Assembly: GCA_964519955.1 (NCBI GenBank)
Contig: CAZFLM010000030.1
Location: 9,929-73,928, forward strand
Source of the DNA: CAZFLM01 sp964519955
Lineage (GTDB): Bacteria; Armatimonadota; Chthonomonadetes; Chthonomonadales; CAJBBX01
Length of the DNA stretch: 64,000 nt
Reading direction: 5' to 3'
The notes beneath the pieces are model-generated. The model was not told the origin of the DNA. It saw only the letters and a list, made by a program, of their open reading frames with translations, and made no database searches. A program made the translations under genes and the position numbers. Shown here piece by piece: positions 24,967-33,428 of the stretch (the stretch's first letter is position 1; the number at the start of each line of letters is the position of its first letter).

Positions 24967-25974
24967 TCAGCGTCCGTGGTCCGCGCCATCGACCACGTAG
25001 GGCGAGATGAGGGCATCCAGCTCGCGCTCCACCCGGTCGATAGTGGCGGCATCGTAGGGGGCTCCGCCGCCCCGATCGAAGGGAGCCACCTGGACTCCCT
25101 TCCGAGCAAACACTTGCTTCAGGGCGACAGCCGATGCGAGCCCATCCGTTACCTTCAAGGCGCGCCAAACGTCCGCTTCGGCGCGCTCGGCCAGTTCCAG
25201 GTTACCCGACAAGTAGCCGCGCTGCACTCCGTCCAGTACCTCGGGGTACCCCATGCACCCCTGTCCGATCACCCCGACCGCGCCCTGCCGAAGCCCCTTC
25301 AGGTAGTATCCTTCGTGTCCGCAGATGAGGGCGAAGCGGGTGTCGCGCACCACGTCCGCCAGCGGCGCGAACACCGCATCGTCGGTCGTGCTCACCTTCG
25401 CGCCGGCGATGCGGGGCAGCGCGAGGAGCCGGCTGAGCAGACGCGGAGTCAGCCGGTACTGATCCGGGAGGCCGCCCGGCTGGTAGATCACGATCGGTAC
25501 GTCGGCCGAGTCATGCACGGCGCGCAGGTAGCCGTAGATGACGTCCTCGATGCCCGATGCGCGCTGCGGGCCGAGCGCGGAGGGCATGACGTGCACGGCC
25601 GCGTCGGCGCCGACTTCGGCCGCGAACTGGGTCAGCGCGATGGCCTGTTCGGTGTAGTCGCCGGGATCGGGGTAGCCGCCGGTCTCCTTGTCCAGCCACT
25701 CGCCGGCCGCGCCCACGAGGACGCCCATGCGCCCCTTGTTGGCCGCGAGGACCGCGCGGGCGAGCTGCCGCGTCTCGTCCGTCGTGAACGAGAACATGCG
25801 GCCCATCCCGCTGCGGACGAACACGCTGCGAACGCACCTGCGGCTCGCGAGCCAGTCCGTGAGCGACGCGGCGCCCTGCAGGTCGAGCCGCCCGTTCGCG
25901 TCGCAAGGCGTGAAGAACGGCGCGGTGATGCCGCACAGACTATCCATGAGGCCTGGTCGAGACGATATCGTCAT
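24967..25974 (-). CDS. Dihydrodipicolinate synthase/N-acetylneuraminate lyase family aldolase
   Basis: 335 aa. The DapA/NAL TIM-barrel residues are recognisable: the barrel tyrosine Y164 in IVIYQPGGLP and the Schiff-base lysine K193 in IAGAKVSTTDD. A Gly-rich GAVGVIGQGCMGYPE segment near 245 is also typical. It is longer than DapA (about 290 aa) and has a diverged N-terminus, so it is more likely a catabolic aldolase/dehydratase of a sugar acid than lysine biosynthesis. GGAG is 8 nt before the ATG at 25974. It lies upstream of fabI on the same strand, 132 bp apart. Confidence 0.88.
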   Translation of the reverse strand: MTISSRPGLMDSLCGITAPFFTPCDANGRLDLQGAASLTDWLASRRCVRSVFVRSGMGRMFSFTTDETRQLARAVLAANKGRMGVLVGAAGEWLDKETGGYPDPGDYTEQAIALTQFAAEVGADAAVHVMPSALGPQRASGIEDVIYGYLRAVHDSADVPIVIYQPGGLPDQYRLTPRLLSRLLALPRIAGAKVSTTDDAVFAPLADVVRDTRFALICGHEGYYLKGLRQGAVGVIGQGCMGYPEVLDGVQRGYLSGNLELAERAEADVWRALKVTDGLASAVALKQVFARKGVQVAPFDRGGGAPYDAATIDRVERELDALISPYVVDGADHGR

Positions 25975-26148
25975 CGTGATCTCCCTTCGCGGGCTGACGG
26001 ACGATTCGCCTCGATCGCCCGGGTATCCTGCGCCCGGCCGCCGGCGCCCCGAAACCCGCCGCGCGGCCGCCGCGTAGGTAACCCGTACGGCGCGGCTCCC
26101 GACGAGACGCGCCCGATGCTGTCGCACGCCGAGAGGAGCACAACCGCC

Positions 26149-26784
26149 ATGCTGCACGGGGTCACGTGGAACCTGTTCCTGGCCGTCATCCCGGTCCTGC
26201 TGGGGCTGATGGTGGCCTGGGGGATGCGCAAACGCGGCAAGGAGCCGAACCTGCCGATCTGGGTGACGATCCCGCTGCTCATCGTGTGGCTGGCGTTCCT
26301 GCCCAACACGTGCTATCTGCTGACTGAGTGGCGCCACCTGCTCTACGACAGCAACTGGTCGCGCCTGCTGGACGCTGGACAGGAGGACCCGAACGCCATG
26401 CTCTCCGTGGCGCGGTGGTCGCTCTTCTTCCTGCTCTACAGCGCGGCGGGCGTGCTCACGTTCGGGCTGGCGGTGCGGCCGGTGGAGCGCGCGCTGCGGG
26501 GCACCGGGTTCAAGCCGATCTTGCTCGCGCCGTTCCTGTTCTTCCTGGTCTCGCTCGGCGTCTACCTGGGCCTGCGGGCCCGCTTCAACTCGTGGGAGAT
26601 CGTGACCGATCCGCTGCCCATCTGGGAGCGCACGCTCGGCGCATTCCGCAACCGCGGCATCCTGGCGGCTGTGGCGGGCTTCGGCGCGGTGCTCTGGCTC
26701 CTGTACATCGCGGTGGATATCTGGGTGGAGGGCTTGTTGGCCCGGCTGAAGCAGCTCGGCGTGTCCGGCGCTTCGCGCGGGTAG
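26149..26784 (+). CDS. DUF1361 domain-containing membrane protein
   Basis: 211 aa with five to six hydrophobic helices. The conserved DUF1361 segment WLAFLPNTCYLLTEWRHL is present near residues 50-67, with further helices over the C-terminal half. The start at 26149 is supported by AGGAG 11 nt upstream; an in-frame ATG at 26116 would add 11 polar residues. It diverges from the aldolase gene. The function of the family is unknown; it is an inner-membrane protein. Confidence 0.85.
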   Translation: MLHGVTWNLFLAVIPVLLGLMVAWGMRKRGKEPNLPIWVTIPLLIVWLAFLPNTCYLLTEWRHLLYDSNWSRLLDAGQEDPNAMLSVARWSLFFLLYSAAGVLTFGLAVRPVERALRGTGFKPILLAPFLFFLVSLGVYLGLRARFNSWEIVTDPLPIWERTLGAFRNRGILAAVAGFGAVLWLLYIAVDIWVEGLLARLKQLGVSGASRG

Positions 26785-26913
26785 GGGACCGCCGCGGGAC
26801 GAGACGGCCGAGCCGGCACGTACGGAGAGGTGGACGCAGCGCAGGACTCGGCGACGGTTGCCGCGAAGTCATTGGTGCGCTGCACACCATCGTCCACGGT
26901 ACGGGAGGCCCCG

Positions 26914-27378
26914 GTGTCCGAGTTCAACGCGACGCAGTTCCTGGCGACCCAGATCCGCACGGCGGCCGACGACCTGTCGGAAGCGGCGGACGCGCTGCCG
27001 GCGAACCGGCTGGACTGGCGCCCCACGGTCGAGGGCAAGGCCGCGCCCAGCGCCAGGGAACTGGTGTTGGAGACCGCCTCCCTCATGGAGTGGGCGCTGC
27101 GCTCCTTCCGCGAGCACTACCCCGCCGCGCTCGACGAGAGCAGCCTCGAGCCCGCCCGAGAGGCCCGGCGCGCCGATGCCACGATGTGGCTCGTCGAGGC
27201 GGCCAACAACCTGTCCGAGGCCGTAGCCGGGCTGCCGGTCTCGATCCTCGCCCAGATGATCCGCAACCCCATCACCGGCACGCCGGCGAGTTGGGCCGAG
27301 TTTGCGCTCTCCTTCCAGGTGCTGGCCCAGCAGGCCGCCGGCCAGGTTCGCGCCATCCACGCTTACTGCGCCGGCTGA
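26914..27378 (+). CDS. DinB superfamily protein
   Basis: 154 aa. The pattern of four amphipathic helices, with LETASLMEWALRSF in the middle and a late helix LSFQVLAQQAAGQVRAIHAYC, fits the DinB/YfiT four-helix bundle, often a metal-dependent thiol-S-transferase or hydrolase. The classic metal-binding His triad is not obvious, so catalysis is uncertain. The GTG start at 26914 has GGGAGG 6 nt upstream. It sits between the DUF1361 gene and rtcB on the plus strand. Confidence 0.65.
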   Translation: MSEFNATQFLATQIRTAADDLSEAADALPANRLDWRPTVEGKAAPSARELVLETASLMEWALRSFREHYPAALDESSLEPAREARRADATMWLVEAANNLSEAVAGLPVSILAQMIRNPITGTPASWAEFALSFQVLAQQAAGQVRAIHAYCAG

Positions 27379-27486
27379 TCGCACTCCCTGCTCCCGACCG
27401 ACCGTGGGGCGGCACCTCCGTGTACCGCCAGGTTGTTGGCCGTAATGCGTCCATACAGGGCGCCCTCCAGATAGGTGACCGCACGC

Positions 27487-28839
27487 ATGAGCCTCAAGTA
27501 CGCTAGCCGCGACACGGGTAAGGGCTACTACGTCCTCGACCAGGGCGTCAGCCTGCCCATCCGCATCTTCATGAACGAGACGCTCTTCGCCGAGACGGAG
27601 GAGGGGGTCTTCGGCCAGGCCCGCAACGCGACGCTGTACCCCGGCGTGCGCGACGTGGTGCTCACTCCGGACGCGCACAGCGGCTACGTCGTGCCGGTCG
27701 GCTGCGTCATCGCCACGGACGGCACGCTCTGCCAGGCGCCCGTGGGCTACGACATCGGCTGCGGCATGATGGCCATGCGCTCCGATGTGGACTACGGCCA
27801 GGCGATGGACGCGCGCGCCCGCATGCGCTTCTCCCAGCTCGTGATGGACTACGTGGCGCTGGGCGTGGGCGAGGGCGGCAAGTATCCCGTCGACGACCGC
27901 ATGTTCGAGCAGATCGTGCGGTTCGGAGCGCAGGCCCTCGGCTACAAGCGCGGCGCGAACTCGGAGCACGACTTCATCCCGGTCGACGACGACTGGAAGA
28001 TCCCCGAGAAGCCCCGATCGCGCGGCATCGTCCAACTCAAGTCGCTGGGCGGCGGCAATCACTTCATCGAGCTGCAGTACGACCAGCACGGCAAGCTCTG
28101 GGTGATGGTGCACACCGGCTCGCGGGGCTTCGGCCACGGGCTGGCGTCCGAGTTCATCCGCAAGGGCCAGGACTGGCTGCGCAAGCAGGGCGCGGTGGTG
28201 AGGGGCGGCGCGGAGGCCACCTACTTCCCGCCGGGCACGCACCTGTGGCGCGAGTACAAGAACGCCGTGGCTGCCGGCGCCAACTTCGCCATCGCGAATC
28301 GCCTCCTCATTTGGGAGGGCGTCGCCAAGGCGTTCCGCAAGGTTCTGGGCGCGGAGCCGGAGCTGGTCTACGAGATCAGCCACAACATGGTGCAGGAAGA
28401 GGAGATCCCGGAGCTGGGCGGCAGATTCTGGGTCCACCGCAAGGGCGCCACCCGGGCCCTTCCCGCCGGACACCCCGCACTCGTCGGCACGCCCTGGGAG
28501 CAGACGGGCCACCCGATCCTCATCCCGGGCTCGATGGGCGACAAGAGCTACGTCCTCTTCGCCGAGAAGGGCGCCGCGAAGAGCCTCTACTCGGTGAACC
28601 ACGGCTGCGGCCGCCGTCTCTCTCGCAGCGCGGCCAAGGACAGCTTCACCCAGCGCTCGGTCAACCTGCAGATGGCCGAGCTGGGCGTGATGGTGAACGC
28701 GGGCGGCAACGTGCCCATCGACGAGAGCCCGGGCTGCTACAAGAGCGCCGGCGAGGTGATCGCGTCGGTGGAAGCCGCCGGCCTCGCCCGCGTCGCCTAC
28801 ACCCTGACTCCCATCGCGAGCATCAAGGGGAACGACTGA
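27487..28839 (+). CDS. rtcB: RNA-splicing ligase RtcB
   Basis: RtcB joins RNA 2',3'-cyclic-phosphate and 5'-OH ends in a GTP- and Mn-dependent reaction. The 450-aa protein has the metal-binding GYDIGCGM (C92), GGGNHFIEL near 188, the VHTGSRGFGH segment and the guanylylated His in SVNHGCGRR (H372). AGGTG lies 9 nt before the ATG. No RtcA cyclase, archease or rtcR-like activator is adjacent, so regulation and partner functions cannot be read here. Confidence 0.97.
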   Translation: MSLKYASRDTGKGYYVLDQGVSLPIRIFMNETLFAETEEGVFGQARNATLYPGVRDVVLTPDAHSGYVVPVGCVIATDGTLCQAPVGYDIGCGMMAMRSDVDYGQAMDARARMRFSQLVMDYVALGVGEGGKYPVDDRMFEQIVRFGAQALGYKRGANSEHDFIPVDDDWKIPEKPRSRGIVQLKSLGGGNHFIELQYDQHGKLWVMVHTGSRGFGHGLASEFIRKGQDWLRKQGAVVRGGAEATYFPPGTHLWREYKNAVAAGANFAIANRLLIWEGVAKAFRKVLGAEPELVYEISHNMVQEEEIPELGGRFWVHRKGATRALPAGHPALVGTPWEQTGHPILIPGSMGDKSYVLFAEKGAAKSLYSVNHGCGRRLSRSAAKDSFTQRSVNLQMAELGVMVNAGGNVPIDESPGCYKSAGEVIASVEAAGLARVAYTLTPIASIKGND

Positions 28840-28846
28840 GGGGCGG

Positions 28847-28860
28847 GTCGAAGGTCGAAC
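28847..28860. repeat. Short heptamer array (GTCGAAG/GTCGAAC)
   Basis: Two full 7-bp units plus a partial third lie 8 bp after the rtcB stop. Same unit as at 18849-18869. Confidence 0.55.
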
Positions 28861-29013
28861 GTCGTGGCTCGAACGGTGCGGCCGCGCGCGATGGCGGAAG
28901 GGGGTACGTCGGTGGAGGTTGACACTGGGGGATGCCAGCCCGCCGGCGGCGGGCACGGGCTGTCCGAAGCTCAAATCGCGGGGGACACGTGGCTCAAGAG
29001 GTGCGCGCGCGCC

Positions 29014-29232
29014 GTGATGCGCATACCGCCGCCGCGCCTGTCGCCGGAGGAGGCACTTGCCTTAGCGAAGGCGGAGTTCGTTCGATTCCAGGACCCGCTG
29101 GTTGGGTGCATCAGTGTTCGCACCGGGCTGCGGAAGTACTACGTCGAGGTCCGAGACCGACGGTGGTTCATGGGCCAGTTCATCGACAACCAGGACGGAC
29201 GCCTGATGGGCAAGGAGGGGTTCCGCCGCTGA
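29014..29232 (+). CDS. Small hypothetical protein
   Basis: 72 aa from GTG 29014 (or ATG 29017), with AAGAGGTG about 10 nt upstream. A helix SPEEALALAKAEFVRF is followed by a beta-rich end CISVRTGLRKYYVEVRDRRW, which looks like a folded small domain rather than random frame. The open frame extends upstream to 28864, but that part is low-complexity. No family recognised; the coding call is tentative. Confidence 0.45.
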   Translation: MMRIPPPRLSPEEALALAKAEFVRFQDPLVGCISVRTGLRKYYVEVRDRRWFMGQFIDNQDGRLMGKEGFRR

Positions 29233-29578
29233 TGGGCACGCCGAGCGGGTAGTCTGGTGCCCGTACCCGTCGACGCCCTGAGGGCCGATGCGGTCGTGGG
29301 ACCGCGAACACGGCCTGTGTTCCGGGCGCGCGCAGGGGAGGCGGAACGACTGCATTCACCGACCGGGGGGCGATCCATACGCTACAACGCGGAATCGAAC
29401 CGGCATCTGCTCGGTGAAGTTCCGTTCAGGTCCCAGTCCGAGCGTCGCGAGGCGCGCCATCCATTGGCGCCACGTAGCGCCATAGCTCCGGGCGGCGGTC
29501 TCCTCCCGCCAGGGAGGCCGCACCCCTTCTCTTCTCCCCTCGCACCCCCACCAGGTAGCTCCCCGAGCGCCGCGCCGG
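29233..29578. other. Intergenic region before cysC, 346 bp
   Basis: No gene is supported. It contains a T-arm-like fragment that does not extend to a tRNA, a polypyrimidine stretch and the cysC promoter at its right end. Confidence 0.55.
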
Positions 29579-29584
29579 TATAAT
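29579..29584 (+). promoter_or_regulatory. -10 element (TATAAT) for cysC
   Basis: A perfect -10 hexamer 47 bp before the chosen GTG. The -35 is poor. Its position excludes the in-frame ATG at 29583 as a real start. Confidence 0.55.
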
Positions 29585-29630
29585 GAACGCGAGCCGGCGC
29601 TGTCCGGCAAACCATGCAGAGGACGCGCGC

Positions 29631-30179
29631 GTGCATAAGGGCTTCATTCTCTGGTTCACCGGCCTCTCCGGCGCCGGCAAGTCGACCCTGGCGGACCGGC
29701 TCGTGGCCGAGTTCAAGGCGAAGGGCTACAAGGTCGAGTTGCTGGACGGCGACGAGGTGCGGACCAACCTCTCCAAGGGCCTCGGCTTCTCCAAGGAAGA
29801 CCGCGACACCAACATCCGGCGCATCGGCTACGTCGCCCGGCTGCTGGCCCGCAACGGGGTCATCGCCATCACGGCGGCCATCTCGCCCTACCGCGAGATC
29901 CGCGACGAGAACCGCGCCCACACCGAGGCCGACGGCGTTCCGTTCGTCGAGGTCTTCGCGAACGCGACGCTGGACGCGCTGGTCGCCCGCGACGTGAAGG
30001 GGCTCTACAAGAAGGCGCTGGCGGGCGAGATCAAGAACTTCACCGGCGTCTCCGACCCCTACGAAGCGCCGCTATCGCCCGAGATCGAGGTGCGCACCGA
30101 CAGCCAGTCGCCCGACGAGTCGCTCGAGCAGATTCTGGCCTACCTGCGCGCAAAGTGCCTCATCGGCGAGGGCTGCTAG
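29631..30179 (+). CDS. cysC: Adenylyl-sulfate kinase (APS kinase)
   Basis: CysC phosphorylates adenosine 5'-phosphosulfate to PAPS. The 182-aa protein has the P-loop GLSGAGKST at 11-19, LDGDEVR near 39, LGFSKEDRDTNIRR and the KALAGEIKNFTGVSDPYEAP segment, all conserved in the family. The GTG start at 29631 has AGAGGA about 7 nt upstream. It is a free-standing kinase, not fused to CysN or a sulfurylase, and no sulfate-assimilation genes flank it. PAPS could also serve sulfotransferases for sulfated surface polysaccharides. Confidence 0.95.
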   Translation: MHKGFILWFTGLSGAGKSTLADRLVAEFKAKGYKVELLDGDEVRTNLSKGLGFSKEDRDTNIRRIGYVARLLARNGVIAITAAISPYREIRDENRAHTEADGVPFVEVFANATLDALVARDVKGLYKKALAGEIKNFTGVSDPYEAPLSPEIEVRTDSQSPDESLEQILAYLRAKCLIGEGC

Positions 30180-30262
30180 CCTCGTCCGGTCAGGCGTGGG
30201 CGGCGGTGGCGGCGCGCCGCCCTCCGTTTGTCGCGTCCTGGTCCGGATCATGCGCAAGTGCC

Positions 30263-30318
30263 GTGGTGGGGCGGGCGTCCCTGCCCGCCCGGTACAACTC
30301 ATGAATAGGTCGGACTAG
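30263..30318 (+). repeat. 56-bp interspersed hairpin repeat, copy B
   Basis: Partner of 9487-9542 (46/56). Here the internal stem GGCGGGC/GCCCGCC is perfect. Confidence 0.7.
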
Positions 30319-30424
30319 GCGATGGGGGCGCACCGCACTCGGCTGCGTCTGGCCGGAACCTGGCGCGTTCATGTATGCGTAGATAGCCTCGCCGGACCGA
30401 GCACGGCACGCCCAGGGCAACGCC

Positions 30425-32266
30425 ATGTCCGTCGTTCAAGCTCCCGAGATCATCCCCGACGTACGGCGCATCCGCGTCCTTGCGGTGGTCATCGCCGTCG
30501 GCCTCCTCGCCATCATCGTGCGCCTCTGGTATCTGCAGATCGCGCACGGTCCGGACATGCTGCTGCTCAGCGAGCAGAACCGCAGCCGCAACATCCGCCG
30601 CTTGCCTCCCCGCGGGCAGATCGAGGACTGCGCCGGGCGCGTTCTGGCCACCAACCGTTCCCGGATCGCGGTCTTCGTGACGCCGTTCGAGGTGAAGCGC
30701 AACCCCGATGTGGTTGGCAAGGTCGCCAAGCTGCTGGGGCAGGATGAGGCAGCGGTCCAGGATGCGGTCGCGTCCGGCACGGTGGGCCCATTCGAGCCCG
30801 TGCGCGTGGCGGAGGACGTGGGCATCGAGGTGGCTACGGCGGTCGAGGAGCAGCGCAACAACCTGCCCGGCGTCGTGGTGCTGCCGGAGCCCGTGCGCTA
30901 CTACCCGGACGGCCCCTTGCTCGGCCACGTGCTCGGGCAGCTTGGGGAGATCGAGAAGGCGGAACTGGCGGCGCGCAAGGACGAGGGCTACCGCCTCAAG
31001 GACTACTGCGGGAAGCTGGGTATCGAGAAGGCGTTCGACGCCGTGTTGCGCGGGCGCGACGGCGGCCAGAAGATCGAGGTGGACGCGCGGGGCCGCATGC
31101 GCAGCACGCTCGCCAGGACCGAGCCGGTGCAGGGCGCCACGCTTCGCCTCACCATCGACAAGGACCTCCAGCGGCTGGCCTACGAGGAGCTGCACAAGTG
31201 GGCTTCGCGCGGCAAGCCCGGCGCCGCCGTTGCCCTCGACCCGAACACCGGGGCCGTGCTGGCCCTCGTGAGCGTGCCCTCGTATGACCCCAACGAGTTC
31301 GTCCACGGTGTGTCGAAGGCCTATTGGGGCCAGATCAGCGGAAACCCGTTGAAGCCGCTCATCAACCGCGCGGTGGGCAGCGCGAACGCTCCGGGCTCCA
31401 CCTTCAAGGTTGTCTCGGCGTCTGCCGGCCTCGAGGCCGGTGTCACGTCGCTCTCCGACAGCATCTACTGCTCCGGCGTCATGTACCTCGGCGCGAAGCG
31501 CTGGCCCAAGCGCTGCCACAAGCTCTCCGGCCACGGCAGCCTGGGGCTCAACGCGGCCATCGCCCAGTCGTGCGACGTCTTCTTCTACACGGTCGGCCAG
31601 CGCCTCGGGCCTGACCGGCTCGCGAAGTACGCGCGCCAGTTCGGCCTGGGCGAGCGGTCCGGCATCGACCTGCCGGGCGTCGAGGCGAAGGGCACGGTGC
31701 CGGACCGGAAGTGGAAGGAGGCGAGCGGGCGCGGGCACTGGGTCGGCGGCGACACAGTCGACTACGCCATCGGCCAGGCGCTGCTCTCCACCACCCCGCT
31801 GCAGATGGCCAACGTCGCTGCCGCCATCGCGAACGGGGGCACGCTGTACCGCCCGCAGCTCGTGCAGCGCATCACGACGTACAATCCGAACGGCTCCTCT
31901 ACGGTCGCGTACGATCTGAAGCCCGAGTCCCGCCGTGCGCTCGGCCTGCGTCCGGAGACGCTCGCAGCGATCCAGCGCGGCATGCGCTCCGTCATGGTGA
32001 GCGGCACGGGCGCCGGATCGGCCATCCCCGGCCTCGAATGGGCGGGCAAGACCGGCACCGCCGAGGTGATCCGCCATGGCGACAAGGTGAACAACGCCTG
32101 GTTCATCGGCTACGCCCCCTACGACCACCCCAGGATCGCGGTCTGCGTGTTCGTCGACGAGGGCGGCCACGGCGGCGAGACGGCCGGGCCGATCGCCCGC
32201 AAGATGGTCGCCAAGTACCTCAAGATCCCCATCGCCGAGGCCCAGGCCCGCCCCACGCTGGACTGA
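30425..32266 (+). CDS. mrdA: Penicillin-binding protein 2 (elongasome transpeptidase)
   Basis: 613 aa, inner-membrane D,D-transpeptidase of rod-shape peptidoglycan synthesis. It has one N-terminal transmembrane helix (about 17-36), a dimerisation domain (about 55-240) and the transpeptidase domain. The catalytic S325-x-x-K328 is in GSTFKVV, the second motif is SCD at 382-384 and the KTG triad is at 542-544. The length matches PBP2. Other mre/rod genes are not adjacent. It is followed after 48 bp by a secreted protein on the same strand. Confidence 0.96.
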   Translation: MSVVQAPEIIPDVRRIRVLAVVIAVGLLAIIVRLWYLQIAHGPDMLLLSEQNRSRNIRRLPPRGQIEDCAGRVLATNRSRIAVFVTPFEVKRNPDVVGKVAKLLGQDEAAVQDAVASGTVGPFEPVRVAEDVGIEVATAVEEQRNNLPGVVVLPEPVRYYPDGPLLGHVLGQLGEIEKAELAARKDEGYRLKDYCGKLGIEKAFDAVLRGRDGGQKIEVDARGRMRSTLARTEPVQGATLRLTIDKDLQRLAYEELHKWASRGKPGAAVALDPNTGAVLALVSVPSYDPNEFVHGVSKAYWGQISGNPLKPLINRAVGSANAPGSTFKVVSASAGLEAGVTSLSDSIYCSGVMYLGAKRWPKRCHKLSGHGSLGLNAAIAQSCDVFFYTVGQRLGPDRLAKYARQFGLGERSGIDLPGVEAKGTVPDRKWKEASGRGHWVGGDTVDYAIGQALLSTTPLQMANVAAAIANGGTLYRPQLVQRITTYNPNGSSTVAYDLKPESRRALGLRPETLAAIQRGMRSVMVSGTGAGSAIPGLEWAGKTGTAEVIRHGDKVNNAWFIGYAPYDHPRIAVCVFVDEGGHGGETAGPIARKMVAKYLKIPIAEAQARPTLD

Positions 32267-32314
32267 CGGGTCGGCGCCCCTCCACTCCGGCCGCGTTCCT
32301 GCCGATACATCAGC

Positions 32315-33319
32315 ATGCTCCGCGTGACTGTGGTGCTGGCCGCGCTTGCGTGCGCCGCGCCCCTTGCCATCGCCCAGACGAAGCCGCCCGCTGCCGAGCA
32401 ACCGGCCGCGCCCGCCGCCGCGCCTGCCTCCGCCGTGCCCGCTCTGCCCACCGTCTGGAGCGAATCATTCGATGGCGGCGCCCTGCGCATCGCGGTCGCG
32501 GACACGAGGGGCGATGGGCAGGACCGCGTCATCTCGCTCAGCCAGGTGGACGAGGAGCGCTCCTGTCTCACCGTGTTCCGCTGGGACGGCAAGCGGTTCG
32601 TCGCGGAGTGGCAGACCGAGTTCGAGGACACGCAGCGCCTGCTCGCGGCGGGCCGGTTCATCCAGGGGGCCAGCGACGCTCAGATCGTGACCTCGGGCGG
32701 CTGGTACCGCTGGGCAGGACAGGACTACGCCTATCACGCCTTCAACGGCTCCCACCCACCTGTCGGCGCGCTGCTGCGCCCGGGCGGGGGCGCGGTTCTG
32801 CTGACCTGGGAGCGCGGCGGCGTGCAGATGAGCAGCATCGACGTCGATTCCGACACCGGTGGGGGGGCGCTCGTCTCCGAGCCGGACGATCCGACCGCCA
32901 CGTGGAGCGCGGGCCTCCTCCGCGCTCGTGCCGACTACCTTGCCAAGCTCATCCCCAGCGCCTATGCCGCCCGCGGCCTCCTGGCGTTCTGGACCGGAAG
33001 CGGCAAGCAACAGCGCCTGAACGCCCTGCCGATCGACGACGGCAAGGGAGGTGGCGCCGCGCTGGTGGTGAGCGGCAGCGTGGCTCCAGATGCGCTGTCC
33101 GAGGACTACCGCAGCGGCGCGCTGCCCGGCCCCGTGCTGGACCTGGCGTTCGGCGACCCCAAAGGCGCGCGCACGCCGGTGCTCGTGGCGCTCGTCTCCT
33201 CCGGCGCTTCCGGCAACGGGCGCATGCTGCTCGCATTCCCCGCCAGCGAGAGTGCGCTGCGGCCGGCCGCCCCGAAACCGTCCGCGCCGCCCGCTCTGGA
33301 GCGGAAGCCCGCTCGGTAG
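32315..33319 (+). CDS. Secreted protein of unknown function, beta-propeller-like
   Basis: 334 aa with a clear signal peptide (cleavage near APLAIAQT) and a Pro/Ala-rich spacer to about residue 45. The body has repeated short beta motifs such as RIAVADTRGDGQDRVISL and LTVFRWDGKRFVAEW, resembling FG-GAP/VCBS propeller blades. The C-terminus is Pro/Lys-rich. It is 48 bp downstream of the PBP2 gene and may be co-transcribed. No enzyme motif is seen. Confidence 0.72.
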   Translation: MLRVTVVLAALACAAPLAIAQTKPPAAEQPAAPAAAPASAVPALPTVWSESFDGGALRIAVADTRGDGQDRVISLSQVDEERSCLTVFRWDGKRFVAEWQTEFEDTQRLLAAGRFIQGASDAQIVTSGGWYRWAGQDYAYHAFNGSHPPVGALLRPGGGAVLLTWERGGVQMSSIDVDSDTGGGALVSEPDDPTATWSAGLLRARADYLAKLIPSAYAARGLLAFWTGSGKQQRLNALPIDDGKGGGAALVVSGSVAPDALSEDYRSGALPGPVLDLAFGDPKGARTPVLVALVSSGASGNGRMLLAFPASESALRPAAPKPSAPPALERKPAR

Positions 33320-33428
33320 GCAGCACCTCCTTCTCCCGCCGTCCGCGTGGTACTCTATCTCCGTGGCGGGCCCCTCGGGCGTCTCTTGGCGCCCATCTAG
33401 CGCCGGGGTCCTGATCGGGAGGAAGCGG

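Noticed and set aside
23902..26140. Long plus-strand frame running over fabI and the aldolase gene
   Set aside because: It is the shadow of two well-supported minus-strand genes. Only its end, from 26149, is real (DUF1361).
29395..29425. tRNA-like T-arm (GGTTCGATTCC on the minus strand)
   Set aside because: Only three of the five T-stem pairs form, and no matching acceptor, D or anticodon arms are found on either side.
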